A stretch of DNA of 64,000 nt, taken from NCBI GenBank assembly GCA_050257855.1, contig JBLMXQ010000129.1, positions 1 to 64,000 of the forward strand, written 5' to 3'. The notes below the pieces were generated by a model. That model was not told where the DNA came from and did not search any database. It was given only the letters and a program-made list of their open reading frames with translations. This stretch comes from JBLMXQ01 sp050257855. GTDB lineage: Bacteria; Acidobacteriota; Vicinamibacteria; Vicinamibacterales; CAVVIG01. Positions 52,297-61,194 of the stretch are shown here, piece after piece. The position numbers were made by a program, and so were the translations under genes. The stretch's first letter is position 1; each line of letters starts with the position of its first letter.

Positions 52297-53751
52297 CTAA
52301 TACGCCTTCGCGAACCACGCTTCGGCGATGGCCGGACCGTCGCCGCGCACGCACGAACCCGACGGCGCCGACCCGCCGAACGGCAGGTTGCGGATCGTCG
52401 CCTGCGTGTCGGCTTTGATCTGCGCTTCGCACGCGGGCGATCCGCACCAGGGGGCGATGACGAATCCGGGCCGCCCTTCCATCAGCGCCCTGAATTCGTC
52501 GTACGTGCGGGCCCGTTGCGTGTGCTCCTCGCGGAACTGCACGGCCCGGGCGAACAGACTGTCCTGGATCTCGTCGAGCAGCTGCCGGACGCGCCCGCCA
52601 AGGCCGTCCATCGGCACGCCGATCTTCTCGCGCGTGTCGCGCCTGGCCAGGAGCACCGACGATTTCTCGATGTCCTTCGGGCCGATCTCGAGGCGCAGGG
52701 GCACCCCGCGGAGCTCCCATTCGGCGAACTTCCAGCCCGGACGCTCGTCGCGCTCGTCGAGCGTCACGCGGACGCCGGCCGAGACGAGCTCCTGCTGAAT
52801 CTCTCTGGCCCGCGGCAGCACGGTCTCCCGCCAGTTCTCCCGGCCGATCGGCACGATGACGACCTGGTACGGGGCGATGCGCGGCGGGAGAACCAGGCCG
52901 CTGTCGTCGCCGTGGACCATGATGGCTCCGCCGACGAGCCGCGTGGTCATGCCCCACGATGTGCCCCAGACGTACTGGACCGACTTGTCGCGCGCCTGGA
53001 ACGTGATCTCGAACGCCTTCGCGAAGTTCTGCCCGAGGTTGTGCGAGGTGCCGGCCTGCAGCGCGCGCCCGTCGCCCATCAGCGCCTCGATGGAATACGT
53101 GCGCAGAGCGCCGGCGAACTTCTCGCTCTCCGACTTCCTGCCCCTGAGGACCGGCATCGCCAGCACCGATTCGCAGACGTCGGCGTACAGATCGAGGATC
53201 TTCAGCGTCTCGCTCTCCGCCTCCTCCTCCGTCTCGTGCGCGGTATGGCCCTCCTGCCACAGGAACTCCGTCGTGCGAAGGAAGGGATACGTCTTCTTCT
53301 CCCAGCGCACGACGTTCGCCCACTGGTTGATGAGGATCGGCAGATCGCGCCACGACTGGACCCACTTCGCGTACATCGTGCCGATGATCGCCTCGGACGT
53401 CGGCCGGACGACGAGCTTCTCCTCGAGCTCCTCGCCGCCGCCGTGCGTCACGTAGGCGACCTGGGGCGCGAAGCCCTCGACGTGCTCCGCTTCCTTGTTC
53501 AGGAGGCTCTCGGGGATGAACAGCGGGAAGTACGCGTTCACGTGCCCGGTCGCCTTGATGCGCGAGTCGAGCGCCTGCTGAATGAGCTCCCAGATCGCGT
53601 AGCCGTACGGCCGGATGACCATGCACCCCTTGACGGGCGAGTAGTCGGCCAGCTCGGCGCGGCGGACGACGTCCAGGTACCAGCGCGAGAAGTCCTGCGA
53701 TCGGGGGGTGATTTCGGTGACGAACGACTCGGTCTGCGGCTTTTTCGACAT
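52297..53751 (-). CDS. proS: Prolyl-tRNA synthetase (short, archaeal/eukaryotic type)
   Basis: 484 residues from ATG 53751; an open frame extends further upstream but is not needed. Class II motif 'VVRPTSEAIIGTMYAKWVQS' and 'RWEKKTYPFLRTTEFLWQEG', motif 3 'GTSHNLGQNFAKAFEITF', anticodon-binding domain, and the C-terminal '-AEAWFAKAY' end typical of the short form. It lacks the editing INS domain of the long bacterial ProRS, so it is the ProS3 form. Charges tRNA-Pro. It may be in an operon with nadB, whose stop is 11 bases upstream. Confidence 0.94.
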   Translation of the reverse strand: MSKKPQTESFVTEITPRSQDFSRWYLDVVRRAELADYSPVKGCMVIRPYGYAIWELIQQALDSRIKATGHVNAYFPLFIPESLLNKEAEHVEGFAPQVAYVTHGGGEELEEKLVVRPTSEAIIGTMYAKWVQSWRDLPILINQWANVVRWEKKTYPFLRTTEFLWQEGHTAHETEEEAESETLKILDLYADVCESVLAMPVLRGRKSESEKFAGALRTYSIEALMGDGRALQAGTSHNLGQNFAKAFEITFQARDKSVQYVWGTSWGMTTRLVGGAIMVHGDDSGLVLPPRIAPYQVVIVPIGRENWRETVLPRAREIQQELVSAGVRVTLDERDERPGWKFAEWELRGVPLRLEIGPKDIEKSSVLLARRDTREKIGVPMDGLGGRVRQLLDEIQDSLFARAVQFREEHTQRARTYDEFRALMEGRPGFVIAPWCGSPACEAQIKADTQATIRNLPFGGSAPSGSCVRGDGPAIAEAWFAKAY

Positions 53752-53762
53752 CGGGCTGACGA

Positions 53763-55292
53763 CTATCTTAATTGATCGACCGCGTGGAACCGCCAGTGCT
53801 CGTCGTCGCGCGCCGGGAAGTCCTCCCGGAAATGAGCGCCCCGGCTCTCCTCGCGGCGCAGCGCCGCCCGCGCCACGAGCCGCGCAACCGTGAGCATGTT
53901 CCTGAGCGGCAGATCGTCCGGAGCGCCGAACGCATCGAGCCTCCGGATGGCGTGTTCGAGCCCTGTCCGCGACCGGAACAGGCCGACCGACTCCCACATC
54001 AGGCCGCGAATCTCGTCATCGGGCGCCGTCGAACTGCTGCGCGGCTGAACGGCCTGTTCGCCGGGAGTCCGGGCGGGCGCCGGCACGACGCGGCGGTCGG
54101 GACGGAGCGGAGCGGCTTCGCGCGGCCGCTCCTGCATCGCGAGGCCGGCCCGCGCGCCGAACACCAGGCCTTCGAGCAGCGAGTTGCTCGCGAGCCGGTT
54201 CGCGCCGTGCACGCCGGTGCAGGCGGCTTCGCCGGCCGCGAACAGGCCCGCGACCGACGTGCGCCCCGACGTGTCCGTGTCCACGCCGCCCATGATGTAA
54301 TGCGCCGCCGGTCCGACCGGAATCGGATCGCGCGCCAGATCGAGCCCCAGCCGGCCGCATGTCTCCGCGATCATCGGGAATCGGCCGGCGACGTATGCCG
54401 GATCGAGGTGGGCCAGCGTCAGATACACGGGGCCGCCGCCTCCGGCCGATTCGCGCACGATGCTGCGCGCGACGACGTCGCGCGGCGCGAGGTCGCCCCC
54501 GGGATGGTAGCGCGTCATGAACGCTTCGCCGCGGCCGTTCACGAGGCGGGCGCCCTCGCCACGAAGCGCTTCGGAGATGAGGAAGCGCGGCGCGCCGGCG
54601 ACGTTCAGCGCTGTCGGATGAAACTGCACGAACTCGACGTCGGCGATCCGCGCGCCGGCGTCGTACGCGAGCGCGATCCCGTCGCCGGTCGCCACGGGCG
54701 GGTTCGTCGTTTCGCGGAACAGCCGTCCGGCGCCGCCGGTGGCGACGAGCGTCGCTCGCGCCCGCGCCTCCCGGGCGCCGCCGCGGGCGCGGTATCGGGC
54801 CCCGGCGACCTCGCCGTCCTCCACGAGCAGTTCCGTCACGAGTGCGTGGTTCACGGTCGTCACCGACGGCAGCGCGGAGACCCGCGCCCACAGCGCGCGG
54901 GCGATTTCTCGGCCGGTGGCGTCGCCGGCGTGAAGCACGCGGCGGACGCTGTGCGCCGCCTCGCGGCCGAACGCGGGGGCGCCGCCCGCGTCGCGATCGA
55001 ATGCCGCGCCCCACAACATCAGCTCGTCCACGCGGCGCGGCCCTTCCTCGACCAGCACGCGGACCGCCGCCTCGTCGCACAGGCCGTCGCCCGCCCGCTC
55101 GGTATCCGCGGCATGGAGCGCTGGCGTATCACCGGGCGCGAGCGCGGCGGCGATGCCGCCCTGCGCGTAGCCGGTATTGCTCTCCCCGGGATCCGCTTTC
55201 GTCAGGATGACGACGCGGCCGGCCGGCGCGAGCGCGATCGCCGCGCGCAGTCCCGCGATGCCGCTGCCGATGACGAGAAAGTCCGCAGTCAA
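53763..55292 (-). CDS. nadB: L-aspartate oxidase
   Basis: 509 residues from TTG 55292 (an in-frame GTG at 55340 abuts the aroB ATG and is less likely). FAD-binding 'ADFLVIGSGIAGLRAAIALA', 'ESNTGYAQGGIAAAL', 'LVATGGAGRLFRETTNPPVA', 'GVHGANRLASNSLLEGLVFG' and an active-site Arg region 'FVQFHPTALNV'. The C-terminal helical domain begins near residue 400. First step of de novo NAD synthesis: aspartate to iminoaspartate. The gene is divergent to aroB across a palindrome-rich 48-bp spacer. No nadA or nadC is in the window. Confidence 0.9.
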   Translation of the reverse strand: MTADFLVIGSGIAGLRAAIALAPAGRVVILTKADPGESNTGYAQGGIAAALAPGDTPALHAADTERAGDGLCDEAAVRVLVEEGPRRVDELMLWGAAFDRDAGGAPAFGREAAHSVRRVLHAGDATGREIARALWARVSALPSVTTVNHALVTELLVEDGEVAGARYRARGGAREARARATLVATGGAGRLFRETTNPPVATGDGIALAYDAGARIADVEFVQFHPTALNVAGAPRFLISEALRGEGARLVNGRGEAFMTRYHPGGDLAPRDVVARSIVRESAGGGGPVYLTLAHLDPAYVAGRFPMIAETCGRLGLDLARDPIPVGPAAHYIMGGVDTDTSGRTSVAGLFAAGEAACTGVHGANRLASNSLLEGLVFGARAGLAMQERPREAAPLRPDRRVVPAPARTPGEQAVQPRSSSTAPDDEIRGLMWESVGLFRSRTGLEHAIRRLDAFGAPDDLPLRNMLTVARLVARAALRREESRGAHFREDFPARDDEHWRFHAVDQLR

Positions 55293-55332
55293 CGCGAATG
55301 GTAGGATAGCATTCGCGCGATCGCGATTCGCG
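55293..55332. promoter_or_regulatory. Palindromic operator-like region between nadB and aroB
   Basis: CGCGAATG (55293-55300) and CATTCGCG (55310-55317) form a perfect 8-bp inverted repeat around nine bases. CGCGATCGCG (55316-55325) is a 10-bp palindrome, and ATTCGCG is repeated at 55311 and 55326. The inverted repeat begins at the base next to the nadB TTG. This could be an operator for a divergent regulator of NAD synthesis, or a structured leader; no regulator gene is next to it. Confidence 0.55.
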
Positions 55333-55340
55333 CCGCTCAC

Positions 55341-56435
55341 ATGGATCCAGTCCGCGTCGACGTCGCCACGGCCTCGCGCGCCTACCCGGTCACGATTGGG
55401 TCCGGCCTGATCGACCGGGCCGGACGGCTCCTCGACGATCTCCGCGTGCCGGCGCGCCGGTTCGTGGTATCGAGCCCGCTCGTCTGGCGGCTGCACGGCG
55501 CGCAGCTCTCGCGCGCCCTGCCCGGCGCCGAACCGATCCTCGTCCCGGACGGCGAGCGCTACAAGCAGCTCGGGACGGTGCTGCGCATCTACGACGCGCT
55601 CATCCGGGCGGCCGCGGATCGGGCGTCGACGATCGTCACCTTCGGCGGCGGCGTCATCGGCGACATGGCGGGGTTCGCCGCCGCCACCTACCTGCGCGGC
55701 GTCGCGCTCGTGCACGTGCCGACCACGCTGCTGGCGCAGGTGGACAGCGCCATCGGCGGGAAGGTCGGCGTGAACCACTCGCTCGGCAAGAACCTGATCG
55801 GGGCGTTCTATCAGCCGCACGGCGTGCTGGCGGATCCGCTCGTCCTCGACACGCTGCACCGGCGGGAGTTCCGCGCGGGCCTCTACGAGGTGATCAAGTA
55901 CGGCATGACGTCGGGCGCGCCGCTCTTCGACCGGCTCGCGCGCGAGCGATCGGCGATCTTCGCCAGGGACCCGCAGGTGCTCGCTGCCGTCATCGCCGAG
56001 TCGTGCCGGATCAAGGCGGGCGTCGTGTCGGTCGACGAGCGCGAGTCCGGCCCGCGGCGCGTGTTGAACTTCGGGCACACGGCCGGGCACGCGCTGGAGG
56101 CGGCGACCCGGTACCGCCGGTTCCGCCATGGCGAAGCGGTGGCCTATGGCATGCTCGTCGCCGCAGCGCTCGCCGTCCGGCGCGGCGCCCTCGCCGCGGC
56201 CGCGCACCGCGCGCTCGCCGATCTGATCGCGAGCCTCGGGCCGCTGCCGCCAATCGCCGACGTCACCGTGCCGCAGATGCTCGACGCGATGAAGCACGAC
56301 AAGAAGATGATCGCCGGCCGGCTCCACTTCGTCCTGCCGACCGCGATCGGCGCGACCGCCATCGTGGACGACGTGACCGAGAAGGAAATGCGGGAGGCGC
56401 TCCGGCAGGTCGGGTTCGGCCGGGCGCGGTCGTGA
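55341..56435 (+). CDS. aroB: 3-Dehydroquinate synthase
   Basis: 364 residues. NAD-binding 'VPDGERYKQLGTVLRIYDAL', 'FGGGVIGDMAGFAAATYLRG', 'TLLAQVDSAIGGKVGVNH', zinc His region 'NFGHTAGHALEAATRYRRFR', 'MKHDKKMIAGRLHFVLP'. Cyclises DAHP to 3-dehydroquinate in the shikimate pathway. It starts at ATG 55341, next to the divergent nadB. The 3' side has a hairpin repeat before the convergent ntrC-type gene. Confidence 0.94.
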   Translation: MDPVRVDVATASRAYPVTIGSGLIDRAGRLLDDLRVPARRFVVSSPLVWRLHGAQLSRALPGAEPILVPDGERYKQLGTVLRIYDALIRAAADRASTIVTFGGGVIGDMAGFAAATYLRGVALVHVPTTLLAQVDSAIGGKVGVNHSLGKNLIGAFYQPHGVLADPLVLDTLHRREFRAGLYEVIKYGMTSGAPLFDRLARERSAIFARDPQVLAAVIAESCRIKAGVVSVDERESGPRRVLNFGHTAGHALEAATRYRRFRHGEAVAYGMLVAAALAVRRGALAAAAHRALADLIASLGPLPPIADVTVPQMLDAMKHDKKMIAGRLHFVLPTAIGATAIVDDVTEKEMREALRQVGFGRARS

Positions 56436-56438
56436 GGC

Positions 56439-56487
56439 GGTGTGGGACGGTCTGAGGACTGGTGCGGGACGGTCTGAAGACCGTCCC
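56439..56487. repeat. Tandem 22-bp repeat with palindrome between aroB and the NtrC-type regulator
   Basis: Two 22-bp units (56439-56460 and 56461-56482) differ at three positions. In the second, arms GGGACGGTCT (56466-56475) and AGACCGTCCC (56478-56487) form a 10-bp hairpin around GA. It lies between convergent genes and probably ends both transcripts. The perfect arm pair looks like a dispersed intergenic element that has been duplicated. Confidence 0.85.
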
Positions 56488-57903
56488 CTACAGGATGCCC
56501 AGTTCCTTGACCCTCGCGACGAGCTGCTTGTAGGGGGTCTGCAGCGTGTCGGCCGCGGCCGCCAGATTGCCGCTCGTCGCCTTCAGCGTTTCCTCGATCT
56601 TCCAGCGTTCGACCGCGGCCGTGGCGCGGCGCGTGGCGTCGGCAAGCGATCCCTGCAGGTCGACGGACAGCAGCGGGTTGGCGTCCTCCGGCGCGCGCGC
56701 CGGGCCGACCGCGCCGTCGCGCGACAGATTCAGATGCCGGGCATGAATGGTCGGGCCTTCGGTGAGGATCACGGCGCGCTCGATCGAATTCTGCAGCTCG
56801 CGGACGTTGCCGGGCCAGGGATACGCACGCAGCTCGTCGATGGCGTCGGGCGCGAGGCTGAGCGGCGGCTTGTTCAGGTCGCGGCAGAACCGCTCGATGA
56901 AGTGCTGCGCGAGCATCGGAATGTCGTCCGGCCGATCGCGCAGCGGCGGAATCGTGATGGGAAACACCGACAGCCTGAAGTACAGATCCTCGCGATACTG
57001 ACGCGCGGCGACGGCTGCCTTCAGGTTCCGGTTGGTCGCCGCGACGACGCGCACGTCGACGTGCAGCGACGTCGTGCCGCCGACCCGCTCGAACCGCTTC
57101 TCCTCGAGCGCGCGGAGAATCTTGGCCTGCAGGAGCAGCGGCAGGTCGCCGATCTCGTCGAGGAAGAGCGTCCCGCGGTGCGCCAGCTCGAACTTGCCCG
57201 GCTTGCGCGCCGCCGCCCCGGTGAACGCGCCCTTCTCGTGTCCGAACAGCTCGGTCTCGAGCAGCGTGTCGGGAATCGCCGCGCAGTTGATCGCCACGAA
57301 GGGACCGTCCGCGCGCGGGCTGAGCGCGTGCAGCGCCCGCGCGAACAGTTCCTTGCCCGTGCCGCTCTCCCCCTCGATGAGCACCGTCGTGTCCGTGGAC
57401 GCGGCCCGCTGCAGCGCCACGCACACCTGCTTCAGCCCGGGGTCCTCGCCGACGATCTGCGGCGCGCCGCGGCGCGCCGCCAGCTCCTCTTTCAGCAGGA
57501 TGTTCTCCGTGAGCATCCGGCGCTGCGCCAGCGCGCGTGCGACGAGCAGGAGCAGGTGATCGGGGTCGACCGGCTTGGCCAGAAAATCGAGCGCGCCCTC
57601 CTTCATCGCGACGACGGCATCCTGGATGCTGCCATACGCGGTCATCACGATGACGGGAAGCTCGGGATCCAGCTCCTTGGCCGCGCGCAGGACGTCGAAG
57701 CCATCGCCTTCAGGGAGCCGCAGATCCGACAGCACGACGCCAGGGCGAGCCCCCTGCAGCGCCTGCACGGCCTCGGGCCCGTCGCGCGCCTCGATGACGG
57801 TATGGCCCTGCGCCTCGAGCGCGAGCCGCAGCATCGCGCGCAGCGAGTCCTTGTCCTCGACGAGCAGGATCGGCGGATCGGACGGGCGGGAGCGGCCGGC
57901 CAA
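56488..57903 (-). CDS. NtrC-family sigma-54-dependent response regulator
   Basis: 471 residues. Receiver domain 1-120 ('PILLVEDKDSLRAMLRLALE', phospho-Asp in 'VVLSDLRLPEGDGFDVLRA', 'VMTAYGS', Lys 'LAKPVD'). AAA+ domain 145-385 with Walker A 'IEGESGTGKELFARALH', GAFTGA in 'EKGAFTGAAARKPGKFELAH', Walker B 'GTLFLDEIGDLP', arginine-finger region. C-terminal Fis-type HTH ('ETLKATSGNLAAAADTLQTP'). It activates sigma-54 promoters; no histidine kinase gene is adjacent. Located downstream of the minor-pilin operon, a PilR-like role is plausible. Confidence 0.93.
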   Translation of the reverse strand: MAGRSRPSDPPILLVEDKDSLRAMLRLALEAQGHTVIEARDGPEAVQALQGARPGVVLSDLRLPEGDGFDVLRAAKELDPELPVIVMTAYGSIQDAVVAMKEGALDFLAKPVDPDHLLLLVARALAQRRMLTENILLKEELAARRGAPQIVGEDPGLKQVCVALQRAASTDTTVLIEGESGTGKELFARALHALSPRADGPFVAINCAAIPDTLLETELFGHEKGAFTGAAARKPGKFELAHRGTLFLDEIGDLPLLLQAKILRALEEKRFERVGGTTSLHVDVRVVAATNRNLKAAVAARQYREDLYFRLSVFPITIPPLRDRPDDIPMLAQHFIERFCRDLNKPPLSLAPDAIDELRAYPWPGNVRELQNSIERAVILTEGPTIHARHLNLSRDGAVGPARAPEDANPLLSVDLQGSLADATRRATAAVERWKIEETLKATSGNLAAAADTLQTPYKQLVARVKELGIL

Positions 57904-58467
57904 TCAGGAACGCAGCCAGCCGGGCGGCACGCCCGCGCGGCGCGCCTCTTCCTCGAGGTCCGCGATAGCCTTCTTGTCAGCCTCGATCTGCGCCTTCAGA
58001 CGGTCGAACTCGGCCAGGACCTTCTTGCGCTCCTGCTCGATGACGGCGCGCTGGGCGGGATCGTCCCGGGCCGTGAAGTCGGTCGTCAGCGCGTTGATTC
58101 GGCTCTGCAGGCCGTCCAGGTACGTCTGATCGCGGTCGAGCGCCTGCTTCAGGTCTTTCATCCGTTTGGACCAGTACGCCTGGTCCTTGACCGGCTCGTC
58201 GCTCTTATCCTTGTCCTTCGACGCGTCGGGCGCCGCGGCGGCCGGTGCCGCGGTGGCCGGCCGAGCCGCTTCGGGCTGCGGAGCCGCGGCCGGGACGGCC
58301 TTGAGGTCCTTGTCGGTGATGACCTTCGCGTGCTCCTTGATCTGCTTGCGCCGTGCTTCTTCCTTCCGGGCCACGTCGGCCAGCGACTGAGCGTTCAGGG
58401 GGACAACGGCTGCGGCCACGACCAGGGCTGCGGCGGTGGCGACCAGCGTGCAGATTCGAGGTTTCAT
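57904..58467 (-). CDS. Exported coiled-coil hypothetical protein
   Basis: 187 residues. Signal peptide 'CTLVATAAALVVAAAVVPLNA-QS', then a Lys/Glu-rich segment ('LADVARKEEARRKQIKEHAK'), a Pro/Ala linker and a C-terminal coiled coil from about 105 to 178 ('MKDLKQALDRDQTYLDGLQS', 'EQERKKVLAEFDRLKAQIEA'), ending 'ARRAGVPPGWLRS'. The conserved 'ARRAGVPPGWLR' end is recurrent in acidobacterial genomes and lies next to NtrC-type genes. Unknown function, likely periplasmic. Stop one base before the regulator start. Confidence 0.78.
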   Translation of the reverse strand: MKPRICTLVATAAALVVAAAVVPLNAQSLADVARKEEARRKQIKEHAKVITDKDLKAVPAAAPQPEAARPATAAPAAAAPDASKDKDKSDEPVKDQAYWSKRMKDLKQALDRDQTYLDGLQSRINALTTDFTARDDPAQRAVIEQERKKVLAEFDRLKAQIEADKKAIADLEEEARRAGVPPGWLRS

Positions 58468-58524
58468 GGCAATCGAACCAGTTATCGGCCGTTGGGCAAT
58501 CGTACGTAAGGCCCCAGGAGATGG

Positions 58525-61194
58525 TCAAGGCGACGCCCGTCGCCACGACAGCACACGGATGCCCGTGCGTGCCAACGCGCCATCGTAGTCTCGAGGGTCG
58601 CCGAGGACCGCCAGGGCGTCCCCGGCGCCAAGCATGACGTGGCGATCGGCCACGGCCGGCGCCGTCGCACGCCGGGCAGCCAGGACGGTTACGAGCGGGG
58701 CGTCCTGGCCATCGAGGCGCCCGTCGCCAGTCGTGTCGTATGCGGCCCCCCCGGCATAAGTGAACGCATATAGACGCGCCTCCGCCCCGCCGCACGCCTG
58801 GCCGGTCGTCCGCACGGTCGTCGCGAAGAAGACGACATCGCCGGCGACGGCAGGAAACGCGGACGCTCGTTCGACGCTGCCATTCGGACCCGCGGCGAGC
58901 GGGACTTCGAACGTGACGCGGCCGGAGCCTCCCTCGTCGAGCAGCCCGACGAGGCGATACCCGCCCGGCGGGGGCGCGGATGGCAAGAGGTCGCTGCCGG
59001 TGCCGAAGAACAGGTACTGCCGCGTCCCGCCGACGTTGACCGCAGCCATCGAGCCGACAATCGGCTGTGCCGCCCCGCCGTCCCACAACCGCACCGGGGA
59101 GCCGACGAGGACCCGACCCGATGGGTCCACACTCAGGTCCACCCGCCAGACGCTCCCGTTCAAAGTCCCGAGGTACGCCCTGGTTACGGCCGGCGAGCCA
59201 GCCGGTCCAACCGCCACCGGCGACGGCTGGAGCACGCCGTCGAGAGTAGCGGACGCGAGGACCGACCCGTCTGCGGCGTTCAGCGCGTAGAACGTCGTGC
59301 CGGCGACCTGGCCGGAGCGATTCGGCTGCGCGCCGACGCTGGCCGGCAGGAACCCCGACCCGACCAGCACGACGTCCGGACCGCTCGCTCCGATCCGTCC
59401 AACGGCCGGCTCCGACCAGGTCTGTCCCACGGTCTTCTCAATCGCCGGCGCGGATGCGCGAACATCGCCGTACGGGGCGATGGAGGCATCGAAATCCGCG
59501 TACTTCGGGAACGACCAGTTCAGCCGAATGCGGTCCGGCGCGGCGAAATACGCGAGCATGGCGTCGATGTCGTCGCTGTCGGGCGCCACTGCGTCGGCAA
59601 GATCGGCAAGCGTCACGTCGAACGACTGATAGAACGTGCCGCCGGGGCCCTCTCCCGCGACGAGGTGCGTCCGCCACGATCCGTCGATCTTCACGTTCGC
59701 GATCTTGATCGGCCCATCCATCAGGAGGGTGGGATCCGTCATCGCCTGCCCGAGAAGCAGGCGCGGAAGGCGGGCCAGCAGGTTGGGCGGGATGAACCCC
59801 CACACCTCGACGCCGAGCCTCGCGTCGATGCATTCGAGGAAGCCGCCGTTCGTACCGATCCACACGAGGCTTCGCCGCCGCTCCAGAGACGCCGCGAACC
59901 GGACGTAGTCGGCATCAGGAGCGGGAAGGAGCGCCGGCGGCCCCATCATGACAGGACGGGAATCCAGGATGGCGCCGAGCGGCAACGCTCGAAGGCGCGC
60001 GATCACCTGCGCTGCGCTTGACGGAGAGACACGCATCATCGCGGCGATCGCGGCGAGCGTCCGTGGATCGTCGGAAGCAAACCGTACCAGGCGCCCGTCA
60101 GCGGTCGCCGTGTACAGATTCCGCCGGTCCGGACCGGGGACCGACCCGACCCAGAGACTGGTGCCGTCAGACACGAACGCGTATCCCGACGGTCGAGTAC
60201 TGTCCGGGATCGGCTTGTACGAACGGAACGCCCGCAGCCGGCCATCGAAGCCCGGCATGCTGAGCGCGGCCGTGATCATGACGTTGTCGCGCTGCGGGAG
60301 ATCGGTGCCGTGCGAGTCCCTGACGACCGTCAACGGCAGCAGTTGACCATCCATGCCGTGTGCGCCGTCGAGGTTCGCCGTGCCCACGACCGGGCTCGCC
60401 ACGACCATGTCGGCTGTCGACGTCGTCGTGTCCATATGTCCTTGTCGCACCGCCTCGTTCGCTGCGGCCGTCATCTCGGGCACCACGGTCGTGCCTGCGA
60501 TCGGAGACGCAAACGCGTCCCTCAACCCGTTTGCGGCATCGAGTGCGGCCCGCGTCACCTCGACGTACGAACCGGCGGTGCGCTCTGCAACCGATCGCAG
60601 CTCGGCCGACTCGGCGGCTCCCGGAGCGACGGCGAGCACGTCGAACGGCACGTCACGGGCGGCAGCCGCGGCGATCGCAGCAGATGCGGCTCCGTCTCCC
60701 GGCTCGATGTGTCCGCTGCCGACGATGAGCACGACGACGACTCTGGTGCAGGAATCGGCGGCGCTCAGACGCGCCGCTTCGGCCGCTGCGTCCGATACCA
60801 TGCGCGTCAGCGGCACATCCGCCGACGGAGTGCCCCCAGGCGGCAGCAGCGCATTCTCGTCCGCCAGCGCCTTCAGCACCCGCACGTTGGCGTCGGGGTC
60901 GTCGCCCTTCACCAGCACCTCGGATGCCGCGGTGCTTCCCGGAGGCCCGCCGCTCGTCCGCAGCAGCGCGAACCGTGCATCCGCAACGTTCATGGTGACC
61001 GCCCGCGCCAGCGAAGCGCGCGCGGCTGCGCGCCAGGCAGCCGTGTCGCCGGTCGAGGCGTCGGCGACCAAAAGCACGTACGGCGTGCGGTTCTTCAGGA
61101 ACAGCAAGGGATCCAGTTGAGCGTGCGCAGGATCGGGCCGCACGAGCCATGCCGCCGCAAAGGCGGACAAAACCACCAACCGCCGACCGCTCAT
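58525..61194 (-). CDS. pilY1: PilY1-like type IV pilus tip/biogenesis protein
   Basis: 889 residues from ATG 61194 (overlaps the pilX stop). Signal peptide ('LVVLSAFAAAWLVRPDPAHA'). A VWA-like domain ('TPYVLLVADASTGDTAAWRA', 'VVVVLIVGSGHIEPG') at about 30-240 and a C-terminal beta-propeller ('WGFIPPNLLARLPRLLLGQA', 'TFYALNAADGSVLASATLDG', 'AYLGTLNGSVWRVDL', 'YLFFGTGSDLLP') are the PilY1 architecture. A calcium-type loop 'DTTGDGRLDGQDAPLV' is near the end. Shorter than Pseudomonas PilY1 (about 1160) but with the same domain order. Part of the minor-pilin priming complex. Confidence 0.82.
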   Translation of the reverse strand: MSGRRLVVLSAFAAAWLVRPDPAHAQLDPLLFLKNRTPYVLLVADASTGDTAAWRAAARASLARAVTMNVADARFALLRTSGGPPGSTAASEVLVKGDDPDANVRVLKALADENALLPPGGTPSADVPLTRMVSDAAAEAARLSAADSCTRVVVVLIVGSGHIEPGDGAASAAIAAAAARDVPFDVLAVAPGAAESAELRSVAERTAGSYVEVTRAALDAANGLRDAFASPIAGTTVVPEMTAAANEAVRQGHMDTTTSTADMVVASPVVGTANLDGAHGMDGQLLPLTVVRDSHGTDLPQRDNVMITAALSMPGFDGRLRAFRSYKPIPDSTRPSGYAFVSDGTSLWVGSVPGPDRRNLYTATADGRLVRFASDDPRTLAAIAAMMRVSPSSAAQVIARLRALPLGAILDSRPVMMGPPALLPAPDADYVRFAASLERRRSLVWIGTNGGFLECIDARLGVEVWGFIPPNLLARLPRLLLGQAMTDPTLLMDGPIKIANVKIDGSWRTHLVAGEGPGGTFYQSFDVTLADLADAVAPDSDDIDAMLAYFAAPDRIRLNWSFPKYADFDASIAPYGDVRASAPAIEKTVGQTWSEPAVGRIGASGPDVVLVGSGFLPASVGAQPNRSGQVAGTTFYALNAADGSVLASATLDGVLQPSPVAVGPAGSPAVTRAYLGTLNGSVWRVDLSVDPSGRVLVGSPVRLWDGGAAQPIVGSMAAVNVGGTRQYLFFGTGSDLLPSAPPPGGYRLVGLLDEGGSGRVTFEVPLAAGPNGSVERASAFPAVAGDVVFFATTVRTTGQACGGAEARLYAFTYAGGAAYDTTGDGRLDGQDAPLVTVLAARRATAPAVADRHVMLGAGDALAVLGDPRDYDGALARTGIRVLSWRRASP

